NCBI GenBank assembly: GCA_027014115.1
Contig: JALWEJ010000036.1
Span: forward strand, 1 to 44,844
Direction of reading: 5' to 3'
Source: Desulfurellales bacterium
GTDB lineage: Bacteria > Campylobacterota_A > Desulfurellia > Desulfurellales > Hippeaceae
DNA: 44,844 nucleotides
This document shows, piece after piece, positions 1 through 8,249 of this stretch; the first letter of the stretch is position 1; each line of letters opens with the position of its first letter. The notes below the pieces were generated by a model, which saw only the letters and a list, made by a program, of their open reading frames with translations, did no database searches and was not told where the DNA came from. A program made the translations under genes and the position numbers.

Positions 1-1
1 G

Positions 2-217
2 TTTATTGCCCTACAAGGAGATGTATCGACTCCAAAAAGTCAGCCTATAGTTACCAATCTTTTTGTACTTTTTAAATATATAGGAATGGTTTTGGGTGTT
101 ATACTTGGCGATGTGTTTGGTGTAGAATGGGCTTATTTGATTAGTATTGTTATTATGGTGGTGGTTTTGATTTTATCTATGAGAGAACTCTTTGATGATG
201 AGAGGTTGAAAAAGAAA
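2..217 (+). CDS. C-terminal end of a probable MFS transporter, partial, in frame with nadA
   Basis: The frame is open from the first full codon of the window and encodes about 72 residues with two hydrophobic stretches (roughly codons 18-35 and 40-56), separated by a short acidic turn, and ending in a charged tail. The pattern of a loop beginning ALQGD, then a glycine-rich helix, then a final helix, resembles helices 11-12 of major facilitator transporters, and is similar in shape to the end of the MFS gene at 39763-40974. The unusual point is that there is no stop codon before nadA: the same frame runs straight into the quinolinate synthase. Either the two are a real fusion, or nadA is started internally at 218. 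The transported substrate cannot be told. The MFS assignment is from pattern only. Confidence 0.5.
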
Positions 218-1120
218 ATGAAATCTAAAATTAAAGCTTTGAAAAAAAAGCAGAATGCAGTTATTCTTGCGCACTTCTATCAGCGTGACGAAATCCAGGA
301 GACAGCCGATTTTATAGGTGATTCTTTGGCTTTGGCTCAGATTGCCTCAGAGACTGATGCCGATACAATTGTATTTTGCGGTGTTAAATTTATGGCAGAG
401 ACGGCAAAGATACTATCTCCAAACAAAAGGGTTTTGCTTCCTGTTGGGGATGCCGGCTGTCCTATGGCAAATATGGCAACAAAAGAGGCTGTGCTTAAGA
501 AAAAAGCGGAATTAGATAACCCTGTTGTTGTATCCTATGTCAACACGAATGCAGATGTCAAAACAGTTTCTGATATATGCTGCACATCGGCCAACGCCGT
601 GAATGTTGTTCAAAGCTTAGAAGAAGATAGGGTATTGTTTGTGCCGGATAAAAATCTTGGAGAGTATGTTCAAGAAAATGTAAAGAATAAAGAGGTGTAT
701 CTGTGGGATGGATATTGTCCTACACATGAGCTTTTTAGTATAGAAGAGCTTAAAAAACTGAAAAAAGAACATCCGAAAGCAACAACAGCCGTTCATCCGG
801 AATCACCCAAATCTGTAAGGGATGCTGCAGATTTTATAGGCTCAACATCGGGTATCATTGATTATGTGCAAAAAACAGATGCAGAAGAATTTATAATAGG
901 CACAGAAGAGGGTGTTTTGTTTGAAATAAAAAGAACAACAAAAGATAAACAGTTTTACATAATAGGAAAATCCTCAATCTGCACAAACATGAAAAAAACC
1001 TACTTGGAGGATTTATACAACGCTTTGAAGTACGGAAGATATGAGATTGAATTGGATAAAGAAACTATGGAAAAGGCGTATGAGCCTATTAAGCGTATGA
1101 TTTCTATAAAGAGAAGTTAG
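218..1120 (+). CDS. nadA: Quinolinate synthase NadA
   Basis: NadA condenses iminoaspartate with dihydroxyacetone phosphate to quinolinate, using a [4Fe-4S] cluster, in de novo NAD synthesis. Family motifs are in order: HFYQRDE near the N-terminus, DSLALAQ, FMAETAK, AGCPMAN, a CCTSANA segment, WDGYCPTHE, a GSTSG loop and a C-terminal SICTNM. The cysteines in AGCPM, GYCPT and SICTNM match the three cluster ligands of the family. I chose the ATG at 218 (300 residues, the normal size), preceded by an AGAGG about 12 bases upstream, but the frame is open further upstream through an MFS-like segment, so a longer fusion product is possible. nadC starts directly after the stop codon, implying one transcript. 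No nadB (aspartate oxidase) is in the window. Confidence 0.95.
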   Translation: MKSKIKALKKKQNAVILAHFYQRDEIQETADFIGDSLALAQIASETDADTIVFCGVKFMAETAKILSPNKRVLLPVGDAGCPMANMATKEAVLKKKAELDNPVVVSYVNTNADVKTVSDICCTSANAVNVVQSLEEDRVLFVPDKNLGEYVQENVKNKEVYLWDGYCPTHELFSIEELKKLKKEHPKATTAVHPESPKSVRDAADFIGSTSGIIDYVQKTDAEEFIIGTEEGVLFEIKRTTKDKQFYIIGKSSICTNMKKTYLEDLYNALKYGRYEIELDKETMEKAYEPIKRMISIKRS

Positions 1121-1948
1121 ATGAACCCCGTTTTTTTGGAAGAGATATTCAAATTCTACCTGCTTGAGGATGCATATTTTTCTGATTTAACAACAGAAGC
1201 CATATCGGAGTCAAAAACAAAAATCACTATTATAAAGGCAAAAGAGGAGCTTGTTTTGGCAGGTTCTGTATTTATCGAACCGCTTTTTAAGATTCTCAAT
1301 GAGCCTTTTAGTGTTGAACTATACAAGCAAGAGGGTAATATCGTAAAAAAGGGTGAAGCAATAGCGAAAGTGACATCTAAAGATACGGTGCTTTTGTATC
1401 TTGAAAGAATTTGCTTGAATATGATGCAGAGAATGAGTGGTATAGCAACAAAAACAAGGATTATGGCAGAATTAATAAAACCCTATAAGGCAAAGATTGT
1501 AGACACAAGAAAGACCACACCCGGTTTTCGGTTTTTTGAAAAGTATGCAGTAAGAGTAGGCGGAGGCATAAATCACAGAATGGGGCTTTTTGATGCCGTT
1601 TTAATAAAAGACAATCACATAAAAGATGCAGGCGGTGTTAGAAATGCCATAGAAAAAGCAAGAGAAAAATCTGCATTTACAACAAAAATTGAGGTTGAAT
1701 GCGCAAACAGGGATATGGTAAAAGAGGCTTTGGGCAGCAAAGCGGATATTATTATGCTTGATAATATGACACCTGAAGATATGAAAGCCGTGATAGATGA
1801 ATTTGGAGGCTTGGCTGTATTTGAGGCAAGTGGCAATGTGGATGAAGATACCATTGTGGATGTTGCAAGAACAGGTGTTGATTTTATATCAAGCGGAGCA
1901 GTTACCCACCATGCTGTGTGGGTTGATATAAATATGAAAATGGAGTAG
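1121..1948 (+). CDS. nadC: Quinolinate phosphoribosyltransferase NadC
   Basis: NadC converts quinolinate and PRPP to nicotinate mononucleotide with loss of CO2, the step after NadA. The 275-residue length is typical. Visible motifs are DTRKTTPG with the following FR, which bind substrate phosphate and carboxylate groups, the GGGINHR loop, KDNHI, an EVEC strand, LDNM and ISSGA near the C-terminus, all in the family order for the alpha/beta barrel. The ATG abuts the nadA stop codon with no gap, so translation is probably coupled. The glutaminase and NAD synthetase genes follow within a few bases, which places the de novo pathway in one operon. Confidence 0.96.
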   Translation: MNPVFLEEIFKFYLLEDAYFSDLTTEAISESKTKITIIKAKEELVLAGSVFIEPLFKILNEPFSVELYKQEGNIVKKGEAIAKVTSKDTVLLYLERICLNMMQRMSGIATKTRIMAELIKPYKAKIVDTRKTTPGFRFFEKYAVRVGGGINHRMGLFDAVLIKDNHIKDAGGVRNAIEKAREKSAFTTKIEVECANRDMVKEALGSKADIIMLDNMTPEDMKAVIDEFGGLAVFEASGNVDEDTIVDVARTGVDFISSGAVTHHAVWVDINMKME

Positions 1949-1952
1949 TTCT

Positions 1953-2753
1953 ATGAGAGCGGCTTTGTGTCAGATTGATACTATTTTGGGAAACAAGGAT
2001 AGAAATATCATAAAGATAAATCACCATATTGATAAAGCCATTTTTGAGCAGTGCCAGTTGGCGGTTTTTCCTGAGCTTGCAGTGACAGGATATGGTCTTA
2101 GGGATTTGGTTTATGATGTAGGCATAGATTCAAACAGCGAAATATTTAACCAATTAAAAGAAAAAAGCAGAAAAATTGATATACTTTTGGGTTATGTTGA
2201 GCATGACAGTGGATATTTTTATAACAGCGCCGTTTATATTTCGGACGGAGAAATTGTCTACAACTACAGAAAGAATTTTTTACCGGATTACGGTATGTTT
2301 GAAGAGGGGAGATACTTCACAGCCGGTGATTATGTAGAAACAATAAATACAAAATTCGGTAGGGTGAGCGTTTTGATATGTGAGGATATGTTTCATATAT
2401 CGGCTCAGAATGTTGCTCTTAAAAATAATACCGATATTTTGATAATTTTATCTGCAAGCCCGTTTTGGATGGATTCAAGTAGCATAAAACCGACACTATG
2501 GCACTCTGTTGCCTCTAATTTTGCCAGATTGTCGGGCAGTTATGTTCTTTTTGCAAACAGGGTTGGCTTTGAAGACGGCGTTGGGTTTTTCGGCGGTTCA
2601 TTCGTAATGAATCCGAGCGGTATTATTATTAAAGAGGCTGAGCTCTTCAAAGAGGAGCTTATCATATCCGAATTTGATACAAATGATATAAAAAGAGCAA
2701 AATGGGCTATGCCCGGCTTAAAAAACGAGGTTTTGGATTATGATTATCGATAA
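1953..2753 (+). CDS. Nitrilase-superfamily amidohydrolase, probable glutaminase subunit for NAD synthetase
   Basis: This is a 266-residue carbon-nitrogen hydrolase. The catalytic triad of the superfamily can be placed: Glu41 in FPELAVTGYG, Lys107 in NYRKNFLP and Cys143 in LICEDMF. In many bacteria this domain forms the N-terminal half of glutamine-dependent NAD synthetase, releasing ammonia from glutamine. Here it is a separate gene, and its end overlaps the start of the synthetase gene by 14 bases. I infer that the two proteins act together as a split glutamine-dependent enzyme. An independent omega-amidase or other nitrilase role cannot be excluded, but the overlap with nadE and the placement after nadC argue for the NAD role. 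The start follows the nadC stop by four bases. Confidence 0.8.
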   Translation: MRAALCQIDTILGNKDRNIIKINHHIDKAIFEQCQLAVFPELAVTGYGLRDLVYDVGIDSNSEIFNQLKEKSRKIDILLGYVEHDSGYFYNSAVYISDGEIVYNYRKNFLPDYGMFEEGRYFTAGDYVETINTKFGRVSVLICEDMFHISAQNVALKNNTDILIILSASPFWMDSSSIKPTLWHSVASNFARLSGSYVLFANRVGFEDGVGFFGGSFVMNPSGIIIKEAELFKEELIISEFDTNDIKRAKWAMPGLKNEVLDYDYR

Positions 2754-3567
2754 GCTGAAACTTGACTGCAGTATTGTCTCAAAATATTTGATAGAATTTG
2801 TAAAGCAGGAGATTGTAAAAACAGGCTTAAAAAAGGCTGTTTTGGGATTATCTGGTGGAATTGATTCATCCCTTGCTGCATATATTGCCAAAGAGGCTTT
2901 GGGCAAAGAAAATGTTTACGGCATCATGATGCCCTATCGTTCATCAAGCAAAGACAGCTTGAATGATGCAATGAAGGTTGTTGAAGATACAGGAATAAAC
3001 TACAAGATTTTTGAGATAACAAAGCCGGCTGATGCATATATCAACAGTTTTGATAAGATGAGCAATTTGAGAAAGGGCAATGTTTTTGCAAGGCTGAGGA
3101 TGATAACCCTTTTTGATCACTCATCTGAATATTCTGCTTTGGTTGTAGGAACAAGCAACAAAACAGAGCTTCTGCTTGGCTATGGTACGTGGTACGGTGA
3201 TATGGCATCGTGCTTGAATCCCATAGGTGATTTGTATAAAAATCAAATTTATCAGCTCTCAAGGTATTTTAATCTGCCAAAAAGCATTTTAGAGAAAAAG
3301 CCGTCAGCAGATTTATGGGTTGGTCAAAGTGATGAAGATGAGCTTGGATTTTCATACGATGATGCGGATGTTATACTTTATCATCTGTTTGATTTACGAT
3401 TTTCTGTAGATGAGGTAGCTGCTTTGGGATTTGATAAAGAGCTTGTTGAAGCCATTGCAAACAGGGTAAGAAAAAACCAATTTAAACGCCTTCCGCCTAT
3501 TATTGCTAAAATCAGCAAAAGAACCATCAATATAGATTTCAGATATCTACGAGACTGGGGACTGTAG
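2740..3567 (+). CDS. nadE: NAD synthetase (ATP-pyrophosphatase domain only)
   Basis: NadE amidates nicotinate adenine dinucleotide to NAD through an adenylate. The P-loop of the N-type ATP pyrophosphatases, SGGIDSS, lies at residues 38-44. Further family segments are GTSNKTELLLGY with GTWYGD, PIGDLYK, a KKPSADLW segment and RIS-like KISKRTIN near the end. At 275 residues it is the short, synthetase-only form, matching the NH3-dependent size class, but the preceding overlapping gene supplies a glutaminase-type protein. The ATG at 2740 lies inside the end of that gene. After the TAG stop the same frame stays open for 59 further codons, described separately. Confidence 0.93.
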   Translation: MIIDKLKLDCSIVSKYLIEFVKQEIVKTGLKKAVLGLSGGIDSSLAAYIAKEALGKENVYGIMMPYRSSSKDSLNDAMKVVEDTGINYKIFEITKPADAYINSFDKMSNLRKGNVFARLRMITLFDHSSEYSALVVGTSNKTELLLGYGTWYGDMASCLNPIGDLYKNQIYQLSRYFNLPKSILEKKPSADLWVGQSDEDELGFSYDDADVILYHLFDLRFSVDEVAALGFDKELVEAIANRVRKNQFKRLPPIIAKISKRTINIDFRYLRDWGL

Positions 3568-3747
3568 TACCCTACCCCAAGTCAATCTCAACAAGATGTT
3601 TATATGTGCGGCAATAGAATATACAAAACAAACTTTAATCAGATGTATATGCTTGGCAAATATGATAAGCGGTATTTTAAAGAAGTTTACAGCAATTTCC
3701 CTTATATGAGAATGTTTAAAGTGAATGAAAAGAAAATAAGCAATTAA
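3568..3747 (+). other. Open in-frame continuation after nadE: possible remnant of a small ORF
   Basis: Directly after the nadE TAG the reading frame continues for 59 codons before TAA at 3745-3747. An ATG at 3604 would give a 47-residue tyrosine- and lysine-rich product. I do not recognise it. NadE proteins normally end near the point where this one stops, so this is more likely a gene remnant or chance frame than a readthrough extension. The remainder of the gap, 3748-3914, shows only a weak hairpin and no gene I can support. Confidence 0.25.
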
Positions 3748-3792
3748 TAAATTTTATATAATGTCAAATTAATTTACGTTACCCATTTCTTG

Positions 3793-3814
3793 CACCTCGC
3801 AGGTGAAAATTTTT
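3793..3814 (+). terminator. Weak candidate terminator after the NAD operon
   Basis: CACCT and AGGTG (3793-3797 and 3801-3805) form a 5-bp stem with a three-base loop, followed after four A by a run of five T. The stem is short, so function is uncertain. Confidence 0.3.
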
Positions 3815-3914
3815 GGAAAATAAATATTGAAATAGTCAGTGGTGTAGTATAACATTTTATAATCTCAATTGCCGAAATTGTTAAAAGTATTTTAAATGAA
3901 TATTAAAAAAAAGA

Positions 3915-4001
3915 TGGTGCCGGGGGCGGGACTCGAACCCGCACAGGGTCACCCCTACTGGATTTTGAGTCCAGCGCGTCTACCAATTTCACCACCCCGG
4001 C
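3915..4001 (-). tRNA. tRNA-Leu, anticodon CAA
   Basis: Read on the - strand, the 87 bases begin GCCGGGG and end with the pairing CCCCGGC followed by an A discriminator and an encoded CCA. The D arm carries a GGTAGACGC-type sequence, the anticodon stem CTGGA/TCCAG encloses the loop CTCAAAA giving anticodon CAA, a long variable arm follows, and the T arm contains GGTTCGAGTCC. The long variable arm and anticodon identify a class II leucine tRNA reading UUG. A run of eight T lies just past CCA and may help end transcription. Confidence 0.97.
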
Positions 4002-4016
4002 AAAAAAGACAACGAA

Positions 4017-4044
4017 ATTATATATTTTATTTTCTTTCTGTCAA
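4017..4044 (-). promoter_or_regulatory. Consensus promoter of tRNA-Leu
   Basis: On the - strand TTGACA (4039-4044) and TATAAT (4017-4022) are separated by 16 bases, both exact sigma-70 consensus. The expected start is about nine bases before the mature tRNA 5' end. Confidence 0.85.
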
Positions 4045-4061
4045 TATGTTTGGATTTTTTG

Positions 4062-4871
4062 CTATAATTCATCCTTTGCTATCTGTCTTCCTATTTCTAT
4101 TATTTCTTTGTGTTTATGGAAATCAAAAACGCTGCATATACTTCTTGGAACATTTATTAATATATCAACCGGATACTCTGCTTTTTTGTATTCCGAAATA
4201 TGATTCATCATTAAATTTATTGCAAGACTTTTTGGGTTGTCTCTAAAATCAAAGGTTTTGCGCCAAAATTTCTCAAATCTGTTTTCGTCAAATTTTATGG
4301 TATAATTATTTTTTATGGGGCTGTTTACATCCACTGCAATCGTCAAATCTGTATCATCACTCATTGTTGGAGCTATGGGAATATTATTTAATATACCACC
4401 GTCAACTATCATTTCATCATTTTTGTAAACAGGCACAAAAACACCTGGTATTGCCGTTGATGCCCTTAATGCTTCAAGAAGGCTGCCTTTTTGAAACCAT
4501 ATTTCTCTGCGTTTTGTAAGGTTTGCGGCAACAGCTGTAAATTTTATGTCCAAGTTTTCAATCATTACATCACCAAACATCTCCTTCATATTTCCAAACA
4601 GCACATCGCCTTTTAGCAGTCCTTCCGATAAGCCCGATGAAAAATTAAAATCCATAAGTTTTGCTATGTCGACAAGCGATTTGTTTGTAATCCATTCTTT
4701 ATATTCCTTTAATTTTTTGCAGGCATACAATCCGCCAACAAGTGCACCCATGGATGTTCCCGATATTGATTCTATTTTATAGCCGTATTCTTCCAAAATT
4801 TCGATTATTCCGATATGGGCAAAGCCTCTTGCTCCCCCGCCTGATAAAACCAAAGATACAGTTTTTTTCAT
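4062..4871 (-). CDS. Patatin-like phospholipase family protein
   Basis: This is a 269-residue patatin-family serine esterase of the RssA/NTE-like bacterial type, expected to hydrolyse acyl esters of phospholipids or lysophospholipids. The glycine-rich oxyanion loop GGGARG is at residues 11-16, the nucleophile elbow GTSMG has Ser40, and the dyad aspartate is Asp157 in VDGG. The frame is open upstream for another 71 codons, but the start at 4871 has a GGGGGT ribosome site six bases upstream and puts the family's usual N-terminal strand directly at the start. There is no signal peptide, so the protein is probably cytoplasmic or membrane-peripheral. It is divergent from the nicotinate phosphoribosyltransferase gene and has its own promoter. 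Confidence 0.9.
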   Translation of the reverse strand: MKKTVSLVLSGGGARGFAHIGIIEILEEYGYKIESISGTSMGALVGGLYACKKLKEYKEWITNKSLVDIAKLMDFNFSSGLSEGLLKGDVLFGNMKEMFGDVMIENLDIKFTAVAANLTKRREIWFQKGSLLEALRASTAIPGVFVPVYKNDEMIVDGGILNNIPIAPTMSDDTDLTIAVDVNSPIKNNYTIKFDENRFEKFWRKTFDFRDNPKSLAINLMMNHISEYKKAEYPVDILINVPRSICSVFDFHKHKEIIEIGRQIAKDEL

Positions 4872-4889
4872 GAAACCCCCATTTTTGCT

Positions 4890-4918
4890 ATTATCAATCA
4901 AATATATGCTAAATGCAA
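4890..4918 (-). promoter_or_regulatory. Probable promoter of the patatin-like gene
   Basis: On the - strand TTGCAT (4913-4918) and GATAAT (4890-4895) are 17 bases apart and lie just upstream of the ribosome site and start at 4871. Confidence 0.55.
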
Positions 4919-5058
4919 GGTTTTGTTTTGTCTTTTTGACTTTTTCTACAGAATGTATAATATTCTCAAGCTGAAGATTGAAGGAATTGGCATTGTGTGG
5001 TTTGAAATGTTTCTTGATTATGTATAAGTATAAAAATTGAAACCGTAGGAGATGATTT

Positions 5059-6210
5059 ATGTATATTGTCCAAGAAGACGACATAAAAAAAGGCAGAGTT
5101 ACGGATATCTATTTTAAAAGAGCGCTGGAGGTTATAGAGGCAAAAGGGCTTGATAAAAAGGTTAAAGCCGAAATAAGCGTAAAGGGTCTGCCAAAAGATT
5201 ACAGCTGGGCTGTTTTGTGCGGACTTGAAGAGGTTTTTGAGCTGCTTGAATCAAAAGATGTTGATGTGAGGTCTATACCTGAGGGTTCTGTCTTTTTTGA
5301 AAACGAACCTGTTGTGGAAATAGAGGGTATGTATTCAGAATTTGCTGTTCTGGAAACAGCGATTTTGGGAATTTTATCTCAAGAGTCTGGTGTTTCTACA
5401 AAAGCTGCAAGAATAAAAAAGATTGCTGGGAATAAGTCTGTTTTATCTTTTGGTGCAAGGAGAATGCATCCGGCTGTTTCTGTTGCTATTGAAAGGGCTG
5501 CTTATATCGGAGGCTGTGATGGATTCTCAACGGTTCTGGCCGGTGATGTTTTAAATATAACACCTTCTGGGACGATGCCACATTCGCTTATGCTGCTTAC
5601 AAAAGATACGCTTAATGCTGCAAAATATTTTGACGAAATAGTCGAGAGTGATGTGCCGAGGGTTGTTTTGATAGACACATTCGGTGATGAAAAGTTTGAA
5701 ACCTTAAGAATAGCTGAGGCTTTGGGTAATAGATTGGACGGTATCAGACTTGATACACCCTCTTCAAGAAGGGGTAATATGAAAAATATACTCAAGGAAC
5801 TCAGGTGGGAGCTGAATCTAAGGGGCTTTGAAGATGTTCAACTATTTGTAAGCGGCGGTCTTGATGAGGAGAGTGTTTTTGATATTGTCGATGAGGCTGA
5901 CGGTTTTGGTGTTGGAACAAGCCTAAGCAGTGCAAAGACAATAGATTTTTCACTCGATATTGTAGAGATTGAAGGAAAACCTGTATCTAAAAAAGGAAAG
6001 ATATCGGGTTCAAAAAGCTTGTTTGTGTGCAGGAATTGTTTTAATAGAAAAATAGTGCCTTTCGGCAGCTGTGATATAAAATGTTCATGCGGTGCATCTA
6101 TGGAAGATGCTCTTGTTACGGCTGTTGAAAAGGGCAGTGTGGTTTATAAAAAAGAGGATATAGAGACAATAAGAATAAGGTGTTTAAAGGAAGTTAGATA
6201 TGTCGATTAA
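5059..6210 (+). CDS. pncB: Nicotinate phosphoribosyltransferase
   Basis: This 383-residue enzyme converts nicotinate and PRPP to nicotinate mononucleotide in NAD salvage. The core motifs of the type II phosphoribosyltransferase fold are present: GARRMHPAVS, an IGGCDG loop, PSGTMPHS with the family histidine, and VSGGLDEES followed by a GVGTSLS phosphate-binding loop. The C-terminus has a cysteine cluster, CRNC followed by CDIKCSCG, which looks like the zinc-knuckle-like tail known in some archaeal and thermophile members of the family. The start has an AGGAG about eight bases upstream. Together with nadA, nadC and nadE it gives the cell both de novo and salvage entry to nicotinate mononucleotide. 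A nicotinamide-specific relative is possible but less likely. Confidence 0.88.
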   Translation: MYIVQEDDIKKGRVTDIYFKRALEVIEAKGLDKKVKAEISVKGLPKDYSWAVLCGLEEVFELLESKDVDVRSIPEGSVFFENEPVVEIEGMYSEFAVLETAILGILSQESGVSTKAARIKKIAGNKSVLSFGARRMHPAVSVAIERAAYIGGCDGFSTVLAGDVLNITPSGTMPHSLMLLTKDTLNAAKYFDEIVESDVPRVVLIDTFGDEKFETLRIAEALGNRLDGIRLDTPSSRRGNMKNILKELRWELNLRGFEDVQLFVSGGLDEESVFDIVDEADGFGVGTSLSSAKTIDFSLDIVEIEGKPVSKKGKISGSKSLFVCRNCFNRKIVPFGSCDIKCSCGASMEDALVTAVEKGSVVYKKEDIETIRIRCLKEVRYVD

Positions 6211-6973
6211 AATTATAGATACCCATTGTCATCTCAATATGGAAGAGTTTGACGAAGATAGAAATAGTGTAATAGAAAATTCAAGAAAAAACAGTGTAGC
6301 GGCAGTTATTATGCCATCGACCGTTGAAAAGGATTTTGACAGGGAGTATGAGCTTTGCAGTGGACATAAAGGTTTTTTGTATTATCTTGTCGGTATACAT
6401 CCGCACGATGCAAAAACATATACAAACTCAACATATGACAGGGTGTTTGAACATATAAATAATAAACAGTGTGTTGGTATTGGTGAGATAGGGTTGGACT
6501 ATTATTATGAACATTCGCCAAAAGATATACAAAAAGAGGTGTTTAATAATTTTCTTGATATTGCGATTGAAAAACATCTGCCTGTCTCTATCCACTCAAG
6601 AGAATCAACCAATGATATGGTGGATATTTTGAAAACAAAAAAAGGCTTATGCGGTGTTATTCACTGCTTTTCAGGTGAGGATAAACTGCTTGAGGTTGGT
6701 CTTGAGCTTGGTTTGTATTTTGGAATAGGCGGTGTTGTAACGTTTAAAAAATCGCTTCTTAGACAGAACATAACAAATGTGCCGATTGATAGGATTGTTC
6801 TTGAAACAGATGCGCCATACCTTGCACCTGTGCCTAAAAGAGGAAAAAGAAACGAGCCTTTGTATATAAAATATGTCATTGGAGAATTAGCATCTTTATT
6901 GTGTAAAGATGAAGAGGTTATTGCAAAGACGGCTTTTGCTAATTCGATAGGGGTTTTTGGTTTGAATTTGTAA
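6200..6973 (+). CDS. TatD-family metal-dependent deoxyribonuclease
   Basis: This 257-residue member of the TatD family has an amidohydrolase-type barrel with two metals acting on nucleic acids. Metal ligand motifs in order are DTHCHL (His9, His11), GIHPHDA, GEIGLDYYY, SIHSRE, HCFSG and ETDAPYLAP. The family has been linked to DNA 3' processing, RNA quality control and D-Tyr-tRNA hydrolysis, and the exact role of this copy cannot be decided. The start overlaps the end of the phosphoribosyltransferase gene by 11 bases, so the two are co-transcribed. Its stop is one base from the stop of the convergent DUF445 gene. Confidence 0.93.
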   Translation: MSIKIIDTHCHLNMEEFDEDRNSVIENSRKNSVAAVIMPSTVEKDFDREYELCSGHKGFLYYLVGIHPHDAKTYTNSTYDRVFEHINNKQCVGIGEIGLDYYYEHSPKDIQKEVFNNFLDIAIEKHLPVSIHSRESTNDMVDILKTKKGLCGVIHCFSGEDKLLEVGLELGLYFGIGGVVTFKKSLLRQNITNVPIDRIVLETDAPYLAPVPKRGKRNEPLYIKYVIGELASLLCKDEEVIAKTAFANSIGVFGLNL

Positions 6974-6974
6974 G

Positions 6975-8249
6975 TTATCTTAAGAAGATTTCAATCAATC
7001 CTATCATGAATCCGAGCATACCGCCGAAGAAGTTTATATATGTAAACTGATCTTTGCTTATATTCAATACAACATCCTCTATATCCGATATGTCGAGCTT
7101 TTCTAATTTTTCTTTTGCTATTTTTGATATGTCAAAATTAAAAATCATCTCACTTTCTTTTTTTAAAACAAAAAGCAAATTATTGACAGCCATTGAGGGA
7201 AGCTTTTTTATAATGTTTGGTATAAGGGTATTTGCAATATCGAAAAATGTAACCCTACCTGCAAATTCCGTTATTGCCTTTGTTGTATTTTGGGCAAGTT
7301 TATGCATATCAATGCTCTCCACTGCTGAGTTTATGATTTTTTCCTTTATAGAGAGTTTTTTAAAGAGTTCGTCAATTTTTGAGGAAACGGTTTTTTGAAC
7401 ATCATCAAGCCTACCAAAACCAAGCCTGACAAGTGCATTTTCTATGTCTTTATTCAAAATTTCCTGCTCTACTGCTTTAAAAACACTCTCTGAGACCCTT
7501 TTTGTGACTATCTCATCTGTGAGTATTGCCTGAAGCTCTTTTGTTATTATTTTCGGTATGGTTTCGCTGTCTTCGATAAGCGGGGAAATCATATTGATTA
7601 TCGATGCCATAATGATGTTGGAATCGTCGCTGTATTTTTCCACTGCATCTTTTATTTTGCTTTTTATAAGATTTTGTATTTCTTCGGATTCCATTGTGTC
7701 TGACAACTTCAGAAGGGCTTTTTTTGTTAGTTCTCCGCTTAATGATTCTATTTTTTCTATCTGTTGTTTTGTAAGATAATCTTTGATGCTTTTGTCTGCA
7801 TCCAGCGATAAGAATGCATTATATACAAAATATTCAATATCTATGTTTACCGCTTCAAGATACTGTTTTACCTTATCCTTATTGCTGTTTAAAAATTTTT
7901 CTATGTACGGCAGAAGATTGTCGTAGTTTATATTCAAAATGGATATTTTGTTTGACAGCAGACTGTTGATGAGGTTTTCTGAAAAAGTGTACAAAAATGC
8001 TCTATTTTGTTTTTTGTATATATATTTTATTATATCTTTTTTGTTTACAATTTTTGAAGAGACAACATTGGAAATTTTCTCTATCAAATCGTTTCTTTTT
8101 TTTGGTATAAGTCCGGGTGTAAACGGGATGCGCATGCCGAATAAATAATAAGGCTTTTTGGGTAAAAAAAGCATCTTTATAGCAACATAGTTTGTAAAAT
8201 ATCCAATAAAAGCGCCTATAAGAGGCAGACTTAAAAGTTCTACGTTCAT
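6975..8249 (-). CDS. DUF445 family membrane protein
   Basis: This 424-residue protein has hydrophobic segments only at the ends: an N-terminal helix with the family sequence GAFIGYFTNYVAIKMLF, then FTPGLIPKKR, and a C-terminal glycine-rich helix. The long middle part is charged and helical. This arrangement is typical of the DUF445 (YheB-like) family, whose biochemical function I do not know. The start codon follows the dnaJ stop codon with no gap, so it is likely the distal gene of the heat-shock transcript, suggesting an envelope or stress role by association. Its 3' end meets tatD with one base between, leaving no room for a conventional terminator. Confidence 0.85.
   Translation of the reverse strand: MNVELLSLPLIGAFIGYFTNYVAIKMLFLPKKPYYLFGMRIPFTPGLIPKKRNDLIEKISNVVSSKIVNKKDIIKYIYKKQNRAFLYTFSENLINSLLSNKISILNINYDNLLPYIEKFLNSNKDKVKQYLEAVNIDIEYFVYNAFLSLDADKSIKDYLTKQQIEKIESLSGELTKKALLKLSDTMESEEIQNLIKSKIKDAVEKYSDDSNIIMASIINMISPLIEDSETIPKIITKELQAILTDEIVTKRVSESVFKAVEQEILNKDIENALVRLGFGRLDDVQKTVSSKIDELFKKLSIKEKIINSAVESIDMHKLAQNTTKAITEFAGRVTFFDIANTLIPNIIKKLPSMAVNNLLFVLKKESEMIFNFDISKIAKEKLEKLDISDIEDVVLNISKDQFTYINFFGGMLGFMIGLIEIFLR

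Noticed and set aside
3565-3567. The nadE TAG as a recoded amino acid
   Set aside because: NadE proteins end near here, no pyrrolysine machinery is visible, and nothing in the following frame looks like NadE.
3896-4246. A 116-codon + strand frame spanning the tRNA-Leu region
   Set aside because: It runs through the antisense of the tRNA and of the patatin gene; its sequence is a known false-ORF type produced by tRNA genes.
4872-5084. N-terminal extension of the patatin frame
   Set aside because: The extension overlaps the start of the divergent phosphoribosyltransferase gene, lacks homology, and a good ribosome site supports the start at 4871.
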